A stretch of DNA of 64,000 bases from Sphingomonas ginsenosidimutans (GTDB lineage Bacteria; Pseudomonadota; Alphaproteobacteria; Sphingomonadales; Sphingomonadaceae). The stretch lies in the NCBI RefSeq assembly GCF_002374835.1, contig NZ_NWVD01000002.1, positions 248,001-312,000 of the forward strand, written 5' to 3'. Position 1 is the first letter of the stretch; each line of letters begins with the position of its first letter. The notes below the pieces were generated by a model. That model was given only the letters and a program-made list of their open reading frames with translations. It searched no databases and was not told where the DNA came from. The translations under genes were made by a program, and so were the position numbers. Shown one piece after another: positions 16,260 through 23,752 of this stretch.

Positions 16260-18086
16260 ATGCCCCCCGACACGATGATCCGTTCCGGCGCCGAGCGCCC
16301 CCTGCTGCCGACGCTGCGCCGTTTCCTTCCCGATCTGTGGCCCAGCGACGCGCCGGGGATGCGGCGGCGGGTGGTGGGCGCGATGGCGCTCGTCGTCCTG
16401 TCGAAGCTGGTGCAGGTCTATGGCGCGCCCTTCGCGTTGCAGGGCGCGGTCGACGGCATGGGGGTGGCGACGACGCCGGTGTCGCTGATCGTGCTGCTGG
16501 TCGTCGGCTATGCCGCCGCGCGGTTCGGCACCACCCTGTTCGACAATCTGCGCAATACCGTGTTCGAGCGCGTCGGACAGGAAGCGACGCGGCGGCTGGC
16601 GGCGCGCGTGTTCCGCCACCTGCACCGGCTGTCGCTGCGCTTCCATCTGGAACGGCGCACCGGCGCGGTGACCAAGGTGGTGGAGCGCGGCACCAAGAGC
16701 ATCGACACGATGCTGTACTTCCTGCTGTTCAACATCGCGCCGACGGTGCTGGAACTGGTACTGGTGCTGGGCATCTTCCAGGTGAAGTTCGGCTGGCCGC
16801 TGGTCGCGGCGACGATCGTGATGGTGGTCGTCTACATCTGGTTTACGCGCGTCGTCACCGACTGGCGGTCGAGCCTGCGCGAGAATATGAACGACCTCGA
16901 TACCGGTGCGGTCGCGCATGCGGTCGATTCGCTGCTCAATTTCGAGACGGTGAAATATTTCGGCGCCGAGGAGCGCGAGGCGCAACGCTACGACCGTGCG
17001 ATGCGCGCCTATGCGCAGGCCGCGGTGAAGAGCGAGAACAGCCTGGCGTGGCTCAACATCGGCCAGGCGCTGATCACCAATGCGATGCTGGGTGCCGGGA
17101 TGGCGTGGGTCGCATGGGGGTGGAGCCAGGGGCGCTTCACCGCGGGCAATGTCGTGCTGGTGTCGACATTGCTGGCTCAATTGTTCCGCCCGCTCGACCT
17201 GCTCGGCATGGTCTATCGCACTGTGCGGCAGGGGGTGATCGACATGGGCGCGATGTTCGACCTGATCGACACGCCGTCGGAGGTGGTCGACGCGCCGGGT
17301 GCGCCGCCGCTGGCGGTGGCGCGCGGGCATGTGCGGTTCGAGGCGGTCGAATTCGGTTACGATGCCGGGCAACCGATCCTGAAGGGCATCGACCTGGACG
17401 TGCCACCGGGCACGACGCTGGCGGTGGTCGGCCCATCGGGCGCGGGCAAGTCCACGCTCGCGCGGTTGCTGTACCGTTTCTACGACATCGGTTCGGGCCG
17501 GATCACCATCGACGGGCAGGACATCCGCGCCGTCACGCAGGATTCGCTGCGCGCCGCGATCGGTATCGTCCCGCAGGACACAGTGCTGTTCAACGACACG
17601 ATCGGCTACAACATCGCCTATGGCCGTGAAGGCGCAAGCGAGGCCGATATCGCCGCGGCGGCGCGTGGCGCGGCGATATCCGGCTTCATCGAGCGCCAGC
17701 CCGAGGGCTATGCCACCCGCGTCGGCGAGCGTGGGCTGAAGCTGTCGGGCGGCGAGAAGCAGCGCGTCGCGATCGCGCGCACGTTGCTGAAGAACCCGCC
17801 GATCCTGATCCTGGACGAGGCGACCAGCGCACTCGACAGCCGCACCGAGGCCGAGATCATGGAAACGCTGGAAGCGATCGAGCGCGGCCGCACCACCGTG
17901 GTGATCGCGCACCGGCTGTCGACGATCGTTCACGCCGACCAGATCGTCGTGCTGGAGGCCGGCCGCGTCGTCGAACGTGGTAGCCATGCCGAGCTGCTGG
18001 CGCACGGCGGCCTCTATGCCGAGATGTGGGCACGCCAGGCCGCCGAAAGCAGCGAGGAAGCAGCGCAGGAAAGCGCGGCCGCATGA
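16260..18086 (+). CDS. Atm1/HMT1-type ABC exporter (permease plus ATPase)
   Basis: A 608-residue half-transporter. The membrane domain spans about residues 35-320 with six helices and the FETVKYFGAE motif seen in Atm1/ABCB7. The ATPase has Walker A GPSGAGKST near 395, the Q-loop GIVPQDTVLFNDTI, signature LSGGEKQRVAIARTLL, Walker B ILILDEATSALD and the H-loop VIAHRLSTI. Atm1-type exporters move glutathione-derived sulfur or metal-glutathione conjugates; the Novosphingobium Atm1 structure is from the same family of bacteria. A second ATG at 16275 is possible; neither has a good ribosome binding site. gshA elsewhere in the window would supply glutathione. Confidence 0.92.
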   Translation: MPPDTMIRSGAERPLLPTLRRFLPDLWPSDAPGMRRRVVGAMALVVLSKLVQVYGAPFALQGAVDGMGVATTPVSLIVLLVVGYAAARFGTTLFDNLRNTVFERVGQEATRRLAARVFRHLHRLSLRFHLERRTGAVTKVVERGTKSIDTMLYFLLFNIAPTVLELVLVLGIFQVKFGWPLVAATIVMVVVYIWFTRVVTDWRSSLRENMNDLDTGAVAHAVDSLLNFETVKYFGAEEREAQRYDRAMRAYAQAAVKSENSLAWLNIGQALITNAMLGAGMAWVAWGWSQGRFTAGNVVLVSTLLAQLFRPLDLLGMVYRTVRQGVIDMGAMFDLIDTPSEVVDAPGAPPLAVARGHVRFEAVEFGYDAGQPILKGIDLDVPPGTTLAVVGPSGAGKSTLARLLYRFYDIGSGRITIDGQDIRAVTQDSLRAAIGIVPQDTVLFNDTIGYNIAYGREGASEADIAAAARGAAISGFIERQPEGYATRVGERGLKLSGGEKQRVAIARTLLKNPPILILDEATSALDSRTEAEIMETLEAIERGRTTVVIAHRLSTIVHADQIVVLEAGRVVERGSHAELLAHGGLYAEMWARQAAESSEEAAQESAAA

Positions 18087-18190
18087 CCGGGCACCGCGCC
18101 GCTTCGTTCAGCGGTACGACAGCAGCCTTGCCGCATCGTTCGGGTCGGTGCATCTGCCTGACATGTATTTCGCGATCACGAGGAGTTCGA

Positions 18191-20323
18191 ATGCGCTCGC
18201 TGCTTGCCGCCGCCACCGCGGCGTTGATGACCACCACCGCCGTGTCGGCGCAGACGCTGCCCGCGACCAACCCCTTCGCCACGCCCAGCACGCTGCCGTT
18301 CCAGGCGCCGCCGTTCGACCGGATCAAGGACACCGACTATCTGCCCGCTATCAAGGCGGGCATGGCCGAGCAGCGCGCCGAGATCGCGCGCATCGCCGCC
18401 GATCCCGCAGCGCCAACGTTCGACAATACGATCGCCGCGCTGGAACGGTCGGGCCGGCTGCTGGAACGCGCCAACAACGCCTTCGACGGCGTCAACGGCG
18501 CCAACACCAACGACGTCCTGCAGAAGGCCGAGGAGGAACTGGCCCCGCTGATGGCGGCGCACAGCGACGCGATCAACCTCGACGCGAAGCTGTTCGCGCG
18601 GGTGAAGACGCTGTACGACCGGCGCGCCACGCTGGGATTGACGCCGGAACAGGCGATGGTGCTCAGCGAAACCTATCAGGACATGGTCCGCGCGGGCGCG
18701 CAGCTGTCGGCTCCCGACCAGCAGACGCTGCGCACGATCAACGGCCAGCTGTCCACGCTGGAAACCAGCTTCAAGCAGCGGCTGCTCGCTGCGGCAAAGG
18801 CGGGCGCGCTGGTGGTGGACGACAAGGCGAAGCTGGCCGGCCTGTCCGATGCGGAGATCGCCGCCGCGTCCGCCGATGCGACCGCGCGCGGGCTGGCGGG
18901 CAAATACGTCCTGTCGCTGCAGAACACCACGCAGCAGCCGCTGCTGGCGACGCTGACCGACCGGGCGACACGCGAGGCGCTGTTCAACGCCAGCTGGACC
19001 CGCGCCGAGAAGGGCGACGCCAATGACACGCGCCAGACGATCGCACAGATCGCGCAACTGCGCGCGCAAAAGGCCAAGCTGCTCGGCTTCGCCAGCTGGG
19101 CCGACTACAAGCTGGCCGACCAGATGGCGAAGAATCCGGCGACCGCGCTGTCGTTCATCCGCCAGATCGCCGCGCCGGTGGCGGTCGAGCAGAAGCGCGA
19201 AGCCGGAGAGCTGCAGGCGCAGATCAGGGCCGAGGGCGGCAATTTCGAGCTGAAGCCGTGGGACTGGGATTTCTATTCCGAGAAGCTGCGCAAGGCGAAG
19301 TACGACCTCAACCAAGACGAACTGAAGCCCTATTTCGAGATCGACAAGGTGCTGAACGACGGCGTCTTCTATGCCGCCAACCAGCTGTACGGCCTCACCT
19401 TCAAGAAGCGCACCGACCTGCCCGTCTGGCACCCCGACGTATCGGTGTACGAGGTGTTCGAGGAGGACGGCCGACCGCTCGGCCTGATGTATTTCGACTA
19501 TTGGAAGCGCGACAACAAGAACGGCGGCGCGTGGATGTCGAACTTCGTCAACCAGTCGAAGCTGCTGGGCACGAAGCCCGTCATCTACAATGTCGGCAAT
19601 TTCACCAAGCCGGCGGCGGGGCAGCCCGCGCTCATCACCTTCGATGACGTGACAACGATGTTCCACGAATTCGGCCACGCGCTGCACGGCCTGTTCGCGA
19701 ACCAGGTCTATCCCAGCGTATCGGGCACCAACACCGCGCGGGATTTCGTCGAATTCCCATCGCAGTTCAACGAGCATTGGGCGCTCGATCCGAAGGTGCT
19801 GGCGCACTACGCGGTCGACTATCGCACCGGCAAGCCGATCCCGGCGGCGCTGGTCGACAAGATCAAGCGCGCCGGCACGTTCAATTCGGGCTATAGCTTC
19901 GGCGAGGCGCTCGCCGCGTCGCAACTCGACATGAGCTGGCATTCGCTGCCCGCCGACGCCCCGCGGCAGGATGCCGATGCGTTCGAGGCCAAGGCGCTGG
20001 CGGCGTCCGGCCTCGACACCAACGACGTACCGCCGCGCTACCGTTCCAGCTATTTCCTGCACATCTGGGGCAACGGCTATTCGGCCGGCTATTACGCCTA
20101 TCAATGGACCAAGATGCTGGACGAGAACGCCTATTCCTGGTTCGAGAAGAACGGCGGTCTTACCCGCGCCAATGGCCAGCGGTTCCGCGACATGATCCTG
20201 TCGAAGGGCCATACCGAGGATTATGCGACGATGTTCCGCGCCTTCTACGGCAAGGATCCGGAAGTCGCGCCGCTGCTCAATGGGCTCGGCCTCGATGCCA
20301 ACGGGAATCGCATCAACCCGTAA
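18191..20323 (+). CDS. Exported M3-family metallopeptidase (peptidyl-dipeptidase Dcp-like)
   Basis: A 710-residue zinc oligopeptidase. AGGAG lies 5 bases before ATG 18191, which opens a signal peptide (MRSLLAAATAALMTTTAVSAQ); the open frame extends upstream to 18026 but without homologous sequence. The catalytic motif HEFGH is at residues 492-496, with the downstream glutamate region EFPSQFNEHW. Dcp enzymes remove dipeptides from peptide C-termini; the signal peptide places this copy in the periplasm. It converges on a GNAT gene with a REP-like element between. Confidence 0.94.
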   Translation: MRSLLAAATAALMTTTAVSAQTLPATNPFATPSTLPFQAPPFDRIKDTDYLPAIKAGMAEQRAEIARIAADPAAPTFDNTIAALERSGRLLERANNAFDGVNGANTNDVLQKAEEELAPLMAAHSDAINLDAKLFARVKTLYDRRATLGLTPEQAMVLSETYQDMVRAGAQLSAPDQQTLRTINGQLSTLETSFKQRLLAAAKAGALVVDDKAKLAGLSDAEIAAASADATARGLAGKYVLSLQNTTQQPLLATLTDRATREALFNASWTRAEKGDANDTRQTIAQIAQLRAQKAKLLGFASWADYKLADQMAKNPATALSFIRQIAAPVAVEQKREAGELQAQIRAEGGNFELKPWDWDFYSEKLRKAKYDLNQDELKPYFEIDKVLNDGVFYAANQLYGLTFKKRTDLPVWHPDVSVYEVFEEDGRPLGLMYFDYWKRDNKNGGAWMSNFVNQSKLLGTKPVIYNVGNFTKPAAGQPALITFDDVTTMFHEFGHALHGLFANQVYPSVSGTNTARDFVEFPSQFNEHWALDPKVLAHYAVDYRTGKPIPAALVDKIKRAGTFNSGYSFGEALAASQLDMSWHSLPADAPRQDADAFEAKALAASGLDTNDVPPRYRSSYFLHIWGNGYSAGYYAYQWTKMLDENAYSWFEKNGGLTRANGQRFRDMILSKGHTEDYATMFRAFYGKDPEVAPLLNGLGLDANGNRINP

Positions 20324-20336
20324 CTGGCGCTTTCGT

Positions 20337-20423
20337 GCTCCTGCGAACGCAGGAGCCCGGTGTTGCGCGCGCCGCCATCGGTCGTCGCGCGCCGCGCTGG
20401 GTTCCGGCGTTCGCCGGAACCCA
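20337..20423. repeat. REP/BIME-like double palindrome
   Basis: Two perfect inverted repeats sit head to head: GCTCCTGCG (20337-20345) with CGCAGGAGC (20348-20356), and a 12-base stem TGGGTTCCGGCG (20398-20409) with CGCCGGAACCCA (20412-20423). Between them GCGCGCG and CGCGCGC could pair as a third stem. The element lies between convergent genes. Such GCTCCTGCG/GGTTCCGGC palindromes are, from memory, common dispersed repeats in sphingomonads, and the structure resembles bacterial interspersed mosaic elements. Confidence 0.65.
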
Positions 20424-20431
20424 AACCAAAC

Positions 20432-20704
20432 CTACGCCAGCAGGTCCTGGACCTCGGGATGCTTGTCGATATAGGCACGCACGAAGCGGCATTGCGGCAC
20501 CACCTTCAGCCCGCGGTCGCGGGCGCTGTCCAGCGCGCTGCGGATCAGCTTCGATGCCACGCCCCGCCCCTCGATCGCGGCGGGCACCAAGGTGTGGGTG
20601 AAGACGATCGTATCGCCCTCCAGCTGATAGGCGGCGACGGCGCGGTGGCCGTCGACGGTGATCTCGAATTCCTGTTCGGAACGGTTGTCGTGCACTTGGG
20701 TCAT
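20432..20704 (-). CDS. Small GNAT-family N-acetyltransferase (COG2388-like)
   Basis: A 90-residue minimal GNAT protein. Strands and the acetyl-CoA loop are visible in TLVPAAIEGRGVASKLI (the GRGVASK segment replaces the usual Q/RxxGxG/A), and VVPQCRFVRAYIDKHPE matches the small YjdJ-like family. Its ATG overlaps the stop of an upstream 56-residue lipoprotein gene (TGATG), implying translational coupling. Substrate unknown. Confidence 0.88.
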   Translation of the reverse strand: MTQVHDNRSEQEFEITVDGHRAVAAYQLEGDTIVFTHTLVPAAIEGRGVASKLIRSALDSARDRGLKVVPQCRFVRAYIDKHPEVQDLLA

Positions 20705-20874
20705 CAGTTCGGTCCTGCCTCGGCCGGCACCGGCGCGTCCACCCCCTTGGCCGCGGGGGCGGCGACCATCGGCGCGACCGCGTTCGCGCCATCGCCCTCC
20801 ACCCGGCGTTCGCACGCCGACAGGGCGGCCGCAGCGCCGAAGGTGAACAGGGCCAGATTGGGACGCGGGGACAT
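20704..20874 (-). CDS. Small predicted lipoprotein (56 aa)
   Basis: A short gene with a good ribosome binding site (AGGAG 6 bases before ATG 20874). The protein begins MSPRPNLALFTFGAAAALSAC, with a lipobox LSAC at Cys21, followed by an acidic, Ala/Pro-rich tail without domains. The stop codon overlaps the GNAT start by one base. Lipidation and coupling support that it is real. Function unknown; it may be an outer or inner membrane lipoprotein. Confidence 0.65.
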   Translation of the reverse strand: MSPRPNLALFTFGAAAALSACERRVEGDGANAVAPMVAAPAAKGVDAPVPAEAGPN

Positions 20875-21014
20875 GCGTTGCTCCTGACGGGAATATGAAG
20901 CGCCCTACGCGCCGCGCGCCCGTGCGTTCCACCCCCCCTCCCCGCCATCTCATCGGCGACGTCATCGGCGACGGCGGTTGTCCCCCGGCGCTCCCCGCCC
21001 TAGATGACGCCGCG

Positions 21015-22793
21015 ATGGCCGCCATCAGCGATCCCGTCGCCGCGCTTCACCGCATCTTCGGCTTCCCCGCGTTTCGCGGCGTGCAGGAGGAGGTGGTCGC
21101 GCGCGTGCTCGCCGGGCAGCGGACGCTGGCGGTGATGCCGACCGGCGCGGGCAAGTCGCTATGCTACCAGCTGCCCTCCGCGATGTTGGAGGGCACGTGC
21201 GTCGTCGTCAGCCCGCTGATCGCGCTGATGCACGACCAGTTACGCGCGGCGCAGGCGGTGGGGTTGCGCGCCGCGACGCTGACCAGCGTGGACGAGAATC
21301 GCGCCGAGACGCGCGGGCGCTTCCTCGACGGCGATCTGGACCTGCTCTACGTCGCGCCCGAACGCGCCTCGACCGGCGACTTCCGCGAGCTTCTGGACCG
21401 CGGACGCATCGCGCTGTTCGCGATCGACGAGGCGCATTGCGTCAGCGAATGGGGGCATGATTTCCGCCCCGATTATCGCCTGCTCCGCCCGCTGCTGGAC
21501 CAGTTCCCGGACGTCCCCCGGCTGGCGCTGACGGCGACGGCCGACGAACATACCCGCGCTGATGTCCTCGAACAGCTCGGCATCCCGCATGACGGGATGA
21601 TCGTCGCCGGGTTCGACCGGCCCAACATCCGCTATACGATCACCCCGCGCGACAATACGCCGCGCCAGATCGCGGACCTGATCGCACGCACCCCCGGCCC
21701 CGGCATCGTCTATGTCCAGTCGCGCGCCGGAACCGAGAAGATGGCCGAATCGCTCGCGCGTACCGGCCGCCCGGTGCGCGTCTATCACGCCGGACTCGAC
21801 GCATCCGTGCGCGCCGCCAACCAGGCCGCCTTCGTCGAATCCGAGGATATGGTGATCTGCGCCACGATCGCGTTCGGCATGGGGATCGACAAGCCCGACG
21901 TCCGCTTCGTCGCGCATGCCGGCCTGCCCAAGTCGATCGAGGCCTATTACCAGGAAACCGGCCGCGCGGGGCGCGACGGCGACCCGGCGGTCGCGCATCT
22001 GTTCTGGGGCGCGGAGGATTTTGCGCGCGCGCGCCAGCGGATCGCCGAGGTGGAACCCGCCCGCCAGGCGGGGGAGCGCGCGCGGCTGACGTCGTTGGGC
22101 GCGCTGGTCGAGACCGCGGGGTGCCGCCGCGCGATCCTGCTGCGCCATTTCGGCGAGCATCCGTCCGAAACCTGCGGCAATTGCGACAATTGCCTGAACC
22201 CGCCCGCCGCGATCGACGCGACGCAGGTGGCGCAGAAATATCTGTCGGCGGTGTTCCGCACCGGGCAGATGTTCGGGGCGGGCTATATCGAGCAGGTGCT
22301 GACCGGCCAGTCGACCGAGCGCAGCCTGATGAACGGGCATGAGGCGCTGTCGGTATGGAACATCGTCACCGCGGAGGAGCTGCGGCTGCTCAAGCCGGTG
22401 GCGCGCGCGCTGCTGCTGAAGGACGCGCTGCGCACCAATCCGCACGGTGGTCTGGAATTCGGCCCTGCCGCGCGGGCGCTGCTGAAGGGCGAGGCGACGC
22501 TGCCGCTGGTCGAGCCGCCCAAGCGCGAGCGGCGGCGGCGCGGCGCGGGCGGCGGTGCGGATGCCAATCCGGTCGACGATCCGCTGTTCGAGGCGTTGCG
22601 CGCCTGCCGCCGCGATCTGGCGAAGGAACAGGGCGTGCCGCCCTATGTCATCTTCCATGATTCGGTGCTGCGCGACATGGCGGCGATGCGCCCCGCCACG
22701 CCCGCTGCGCTGGGCCGGATTACCGGCGTGGGACAGCGTAAGCTGGACACCTACGGCGATGCCTTCCTGAAAGTGATCGCCGACCACTCGTAA
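21015..22793 (+). CDS. recQ: ATP-dependent DNA helicase RecQ
   Basis: A 592-residue superfamily 2 helicase for recombination and fork repair. Motifs in order: FRGVQEEVV, Walker A MPTGAGKSLC at 41-50, motif II IDEAHCVSEWGHDFRPDY, LTATADEHTR, and motif VI YYQETGRAGRDG. A zinc-binding region (CGNCDNC) and winged helix follow, then an HRDC domain (from about residue 520, VDDPLFEALRACRRDLAKE). I take MAAISDP at 21015 as the start; the frame opens at 20895 but the extra 40 residues look non-coding and overlap the lipoprotein promoter region. Confidence 0.96.
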   Translation: MAAISDPVAALHRIFGFPAFRGVQEEVVARVLAGQRTLAVMPTGAGKSLCYQLPSAMLEGTCVVVSPLIALMHDQLRAAQAVGLRAATLTSVDENRAETRGRFLDGDLDLLYVAPERASTGDFRELLDRGRIALFAIDEAHCVSEWGHDFRPDYRLLRPLLDQFPDVPRLALTATADEHTRADVLEQLGIPHDGMIVAGFDRPNIRYTITPRDNTPRQIADLIARTPGPGIVYVQSRAGTEKMAESLARTGRPVRVYHAGLDASVRAANQAAFVESEDMVICATIAFGMGIDKPDVRFVAHAGLPKSIEAYYQETGRAGRDGDPAVAHLFWGAEDFARARQRIAEVEPARQAGERARLTSLGALVETAGCRRAILLRHFGEHPSETCGNCDNCLNPPAAIDATQVAQKYLSAVFRTGQMFGAGYIEQVLTGQSTERSLMNGHEALSVWNIVTAEELRLLKPVARALLLKDALRTNPHGGLEFGPAARALLKGEATLPLVEPPKRERRRRGAGGGADANPVDDPLFEALRACRRDLAKEQGVPPYVIFHDSVLRDMAAMRPATPAALGRITGVGQRKLDTYGDAFLKVIADHS

Positions 22794-22822
22794 TGTCGAT
22801 TCGGCTGGTTTACGGTCGCCGC

Positions 22823-23254
22823 ATGCTCCGAACCATCGACCCCATGATCGCGGTCGCGCCGCAAATCCGTCCTGACGACCTCCCCGCCATCGCTGCGGCG
22901 GGTTATGTCGCGATCGTCAACAACCGCCCCGACGGGGAGGAAGCGGGCCAGCCGGACGGCGACGCGATCCGCGCCGCGGCCGAGGCCGCCGGGCTGTCGT
23001 ACACCGCGATCCCCGTGACGCACGCGGGCTTCTCCTTTCCGCAGGTACAGGCGATGATCGCCGCGCTGGAGGATGCGGGGGGGCCGGTGCTCGCCTACTG
23101 TCGCTCGGGGACGCGCTCGTGCAACCTGTGGGCGCTGGCCGGCGCCGGGCTGGGCGAGGATCCCGACACGCTGACCGCCAAGGCGGCCGGCGCGGGCTAT
23201 GACATTTCCGGCCTGCGCCCGCTGATGGACGCGGTGGCGCAGCGGCAGGGCTGA
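22823..23254 (+). CDS. TIGR01244-family sulfurtransferase / rhodanese-like phosphatase
   Basis: A 143-residue protein of the beta-lactamase-hydrolase-like phosphatase family. It starts MLRTIDPMIAVAPQI, as in the family, and carries the P-loop YCRSGTRSCNLW with the catalytic cysteine. An in-frame ATG at 22793 overlaps the recQ stop (TAATG) and adds 10 residues; either start may be used, so translational coupling to recQ is possible. In some bacteria this domain is fused to a metallo-beta-lactamase persulfide dioxygenase; here it is free-standing. Likely a sulfurtransferase or phosphatase. Confidence 0.85.
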   Translation: MLRTIDPMIAVAPQIRPDDLPAIAAAGYVAIVNNRPDGEEAGQPDGDAIRAAAEAAGLSYTAIPVTHAGFSFPQVQAMIAALEDAGGPVLAYCRSGTRSCNLWALAGAGLGEDPDTLTAKAAGAGYDISGLRPLMDAVAQRQG

Positions 23255-23264
23255 GGGCGCGACG

Positions 23265-23654
23265 ATGGGGCTTGCGGCGTTGCTGGGGATCGGCCGACCC
23301 GATCGCATGATGCGCACGATCGACGAGGCGCTGGACGCCGCGCTGGACGCGCTGCCGGGGACGCAGGCGGTCGATGCGGTAATCTCCGCCGATGGACGCG
23401 CCGCACTGGTGCTGCTGTCGGACGCGCGGATCGCGCTGGTGCGCACCCGCGGGCGACGGGTGTCGGGGCGGGAGGTCGCATGGCCGATGCTGCGCCAGAC
23501 CTATGACGGGATCGTCGTCGAAACCGGCGACCGGCGTTTCGGCGATGTGGCGTTGGTCGGGGTCACCGCGCTCGACATCCGCCGGCTGGGGCAGGCGCCG
23601 ATGGCGCCGGCGATCGCCGAAATGGTCGCGATGGACGAACTGGCCGACGCCTGA
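23265..23654 (+). CDS. Conserved hypothetical protein
   Basis: A 129-residue cytoplasmic-looking protein following the rhodanese-like gene by 10 bases in the same direction. It has no signal peptide or membrane helix. Secondary structure looks alpha/beta, with strands such as AALVLLSDARIALVRTRGRRV and VALVGVTALDIRRL. I recognise no motif; coding is supported by spacing and amino acid composition. Confidence 0.7.
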   Translation: MGLAALLGIGRPDRMMRTIDEALDAALDALPGTQAVDAVISADGRAALVLLSDARIALVRTRGRRVSGREVAWPMLRQTYDGIVVETGDRRFGDVALVGVTALDIRRLGQAPMAPAIAEMVAMDELADA

Positions 23655-23752
23655 CGGCGGAGGGTCGCCGGACCGCGAGAATTTGTTGCCTGATCGTATC
23701 GGCTTGCATCCCGACCGTTCCCATTTCCCGCCGCTTTCCCTAAGGGCAGGAC

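Noticed and set aside
16236..20212. Long minus-strand frames opposite the Atm1-like exporter and the M3 peptidase
   Set aside because: The plus-strand genes have intact catalytic motifs and family-length products; the opposite frames show no domains and typical shadow composition.
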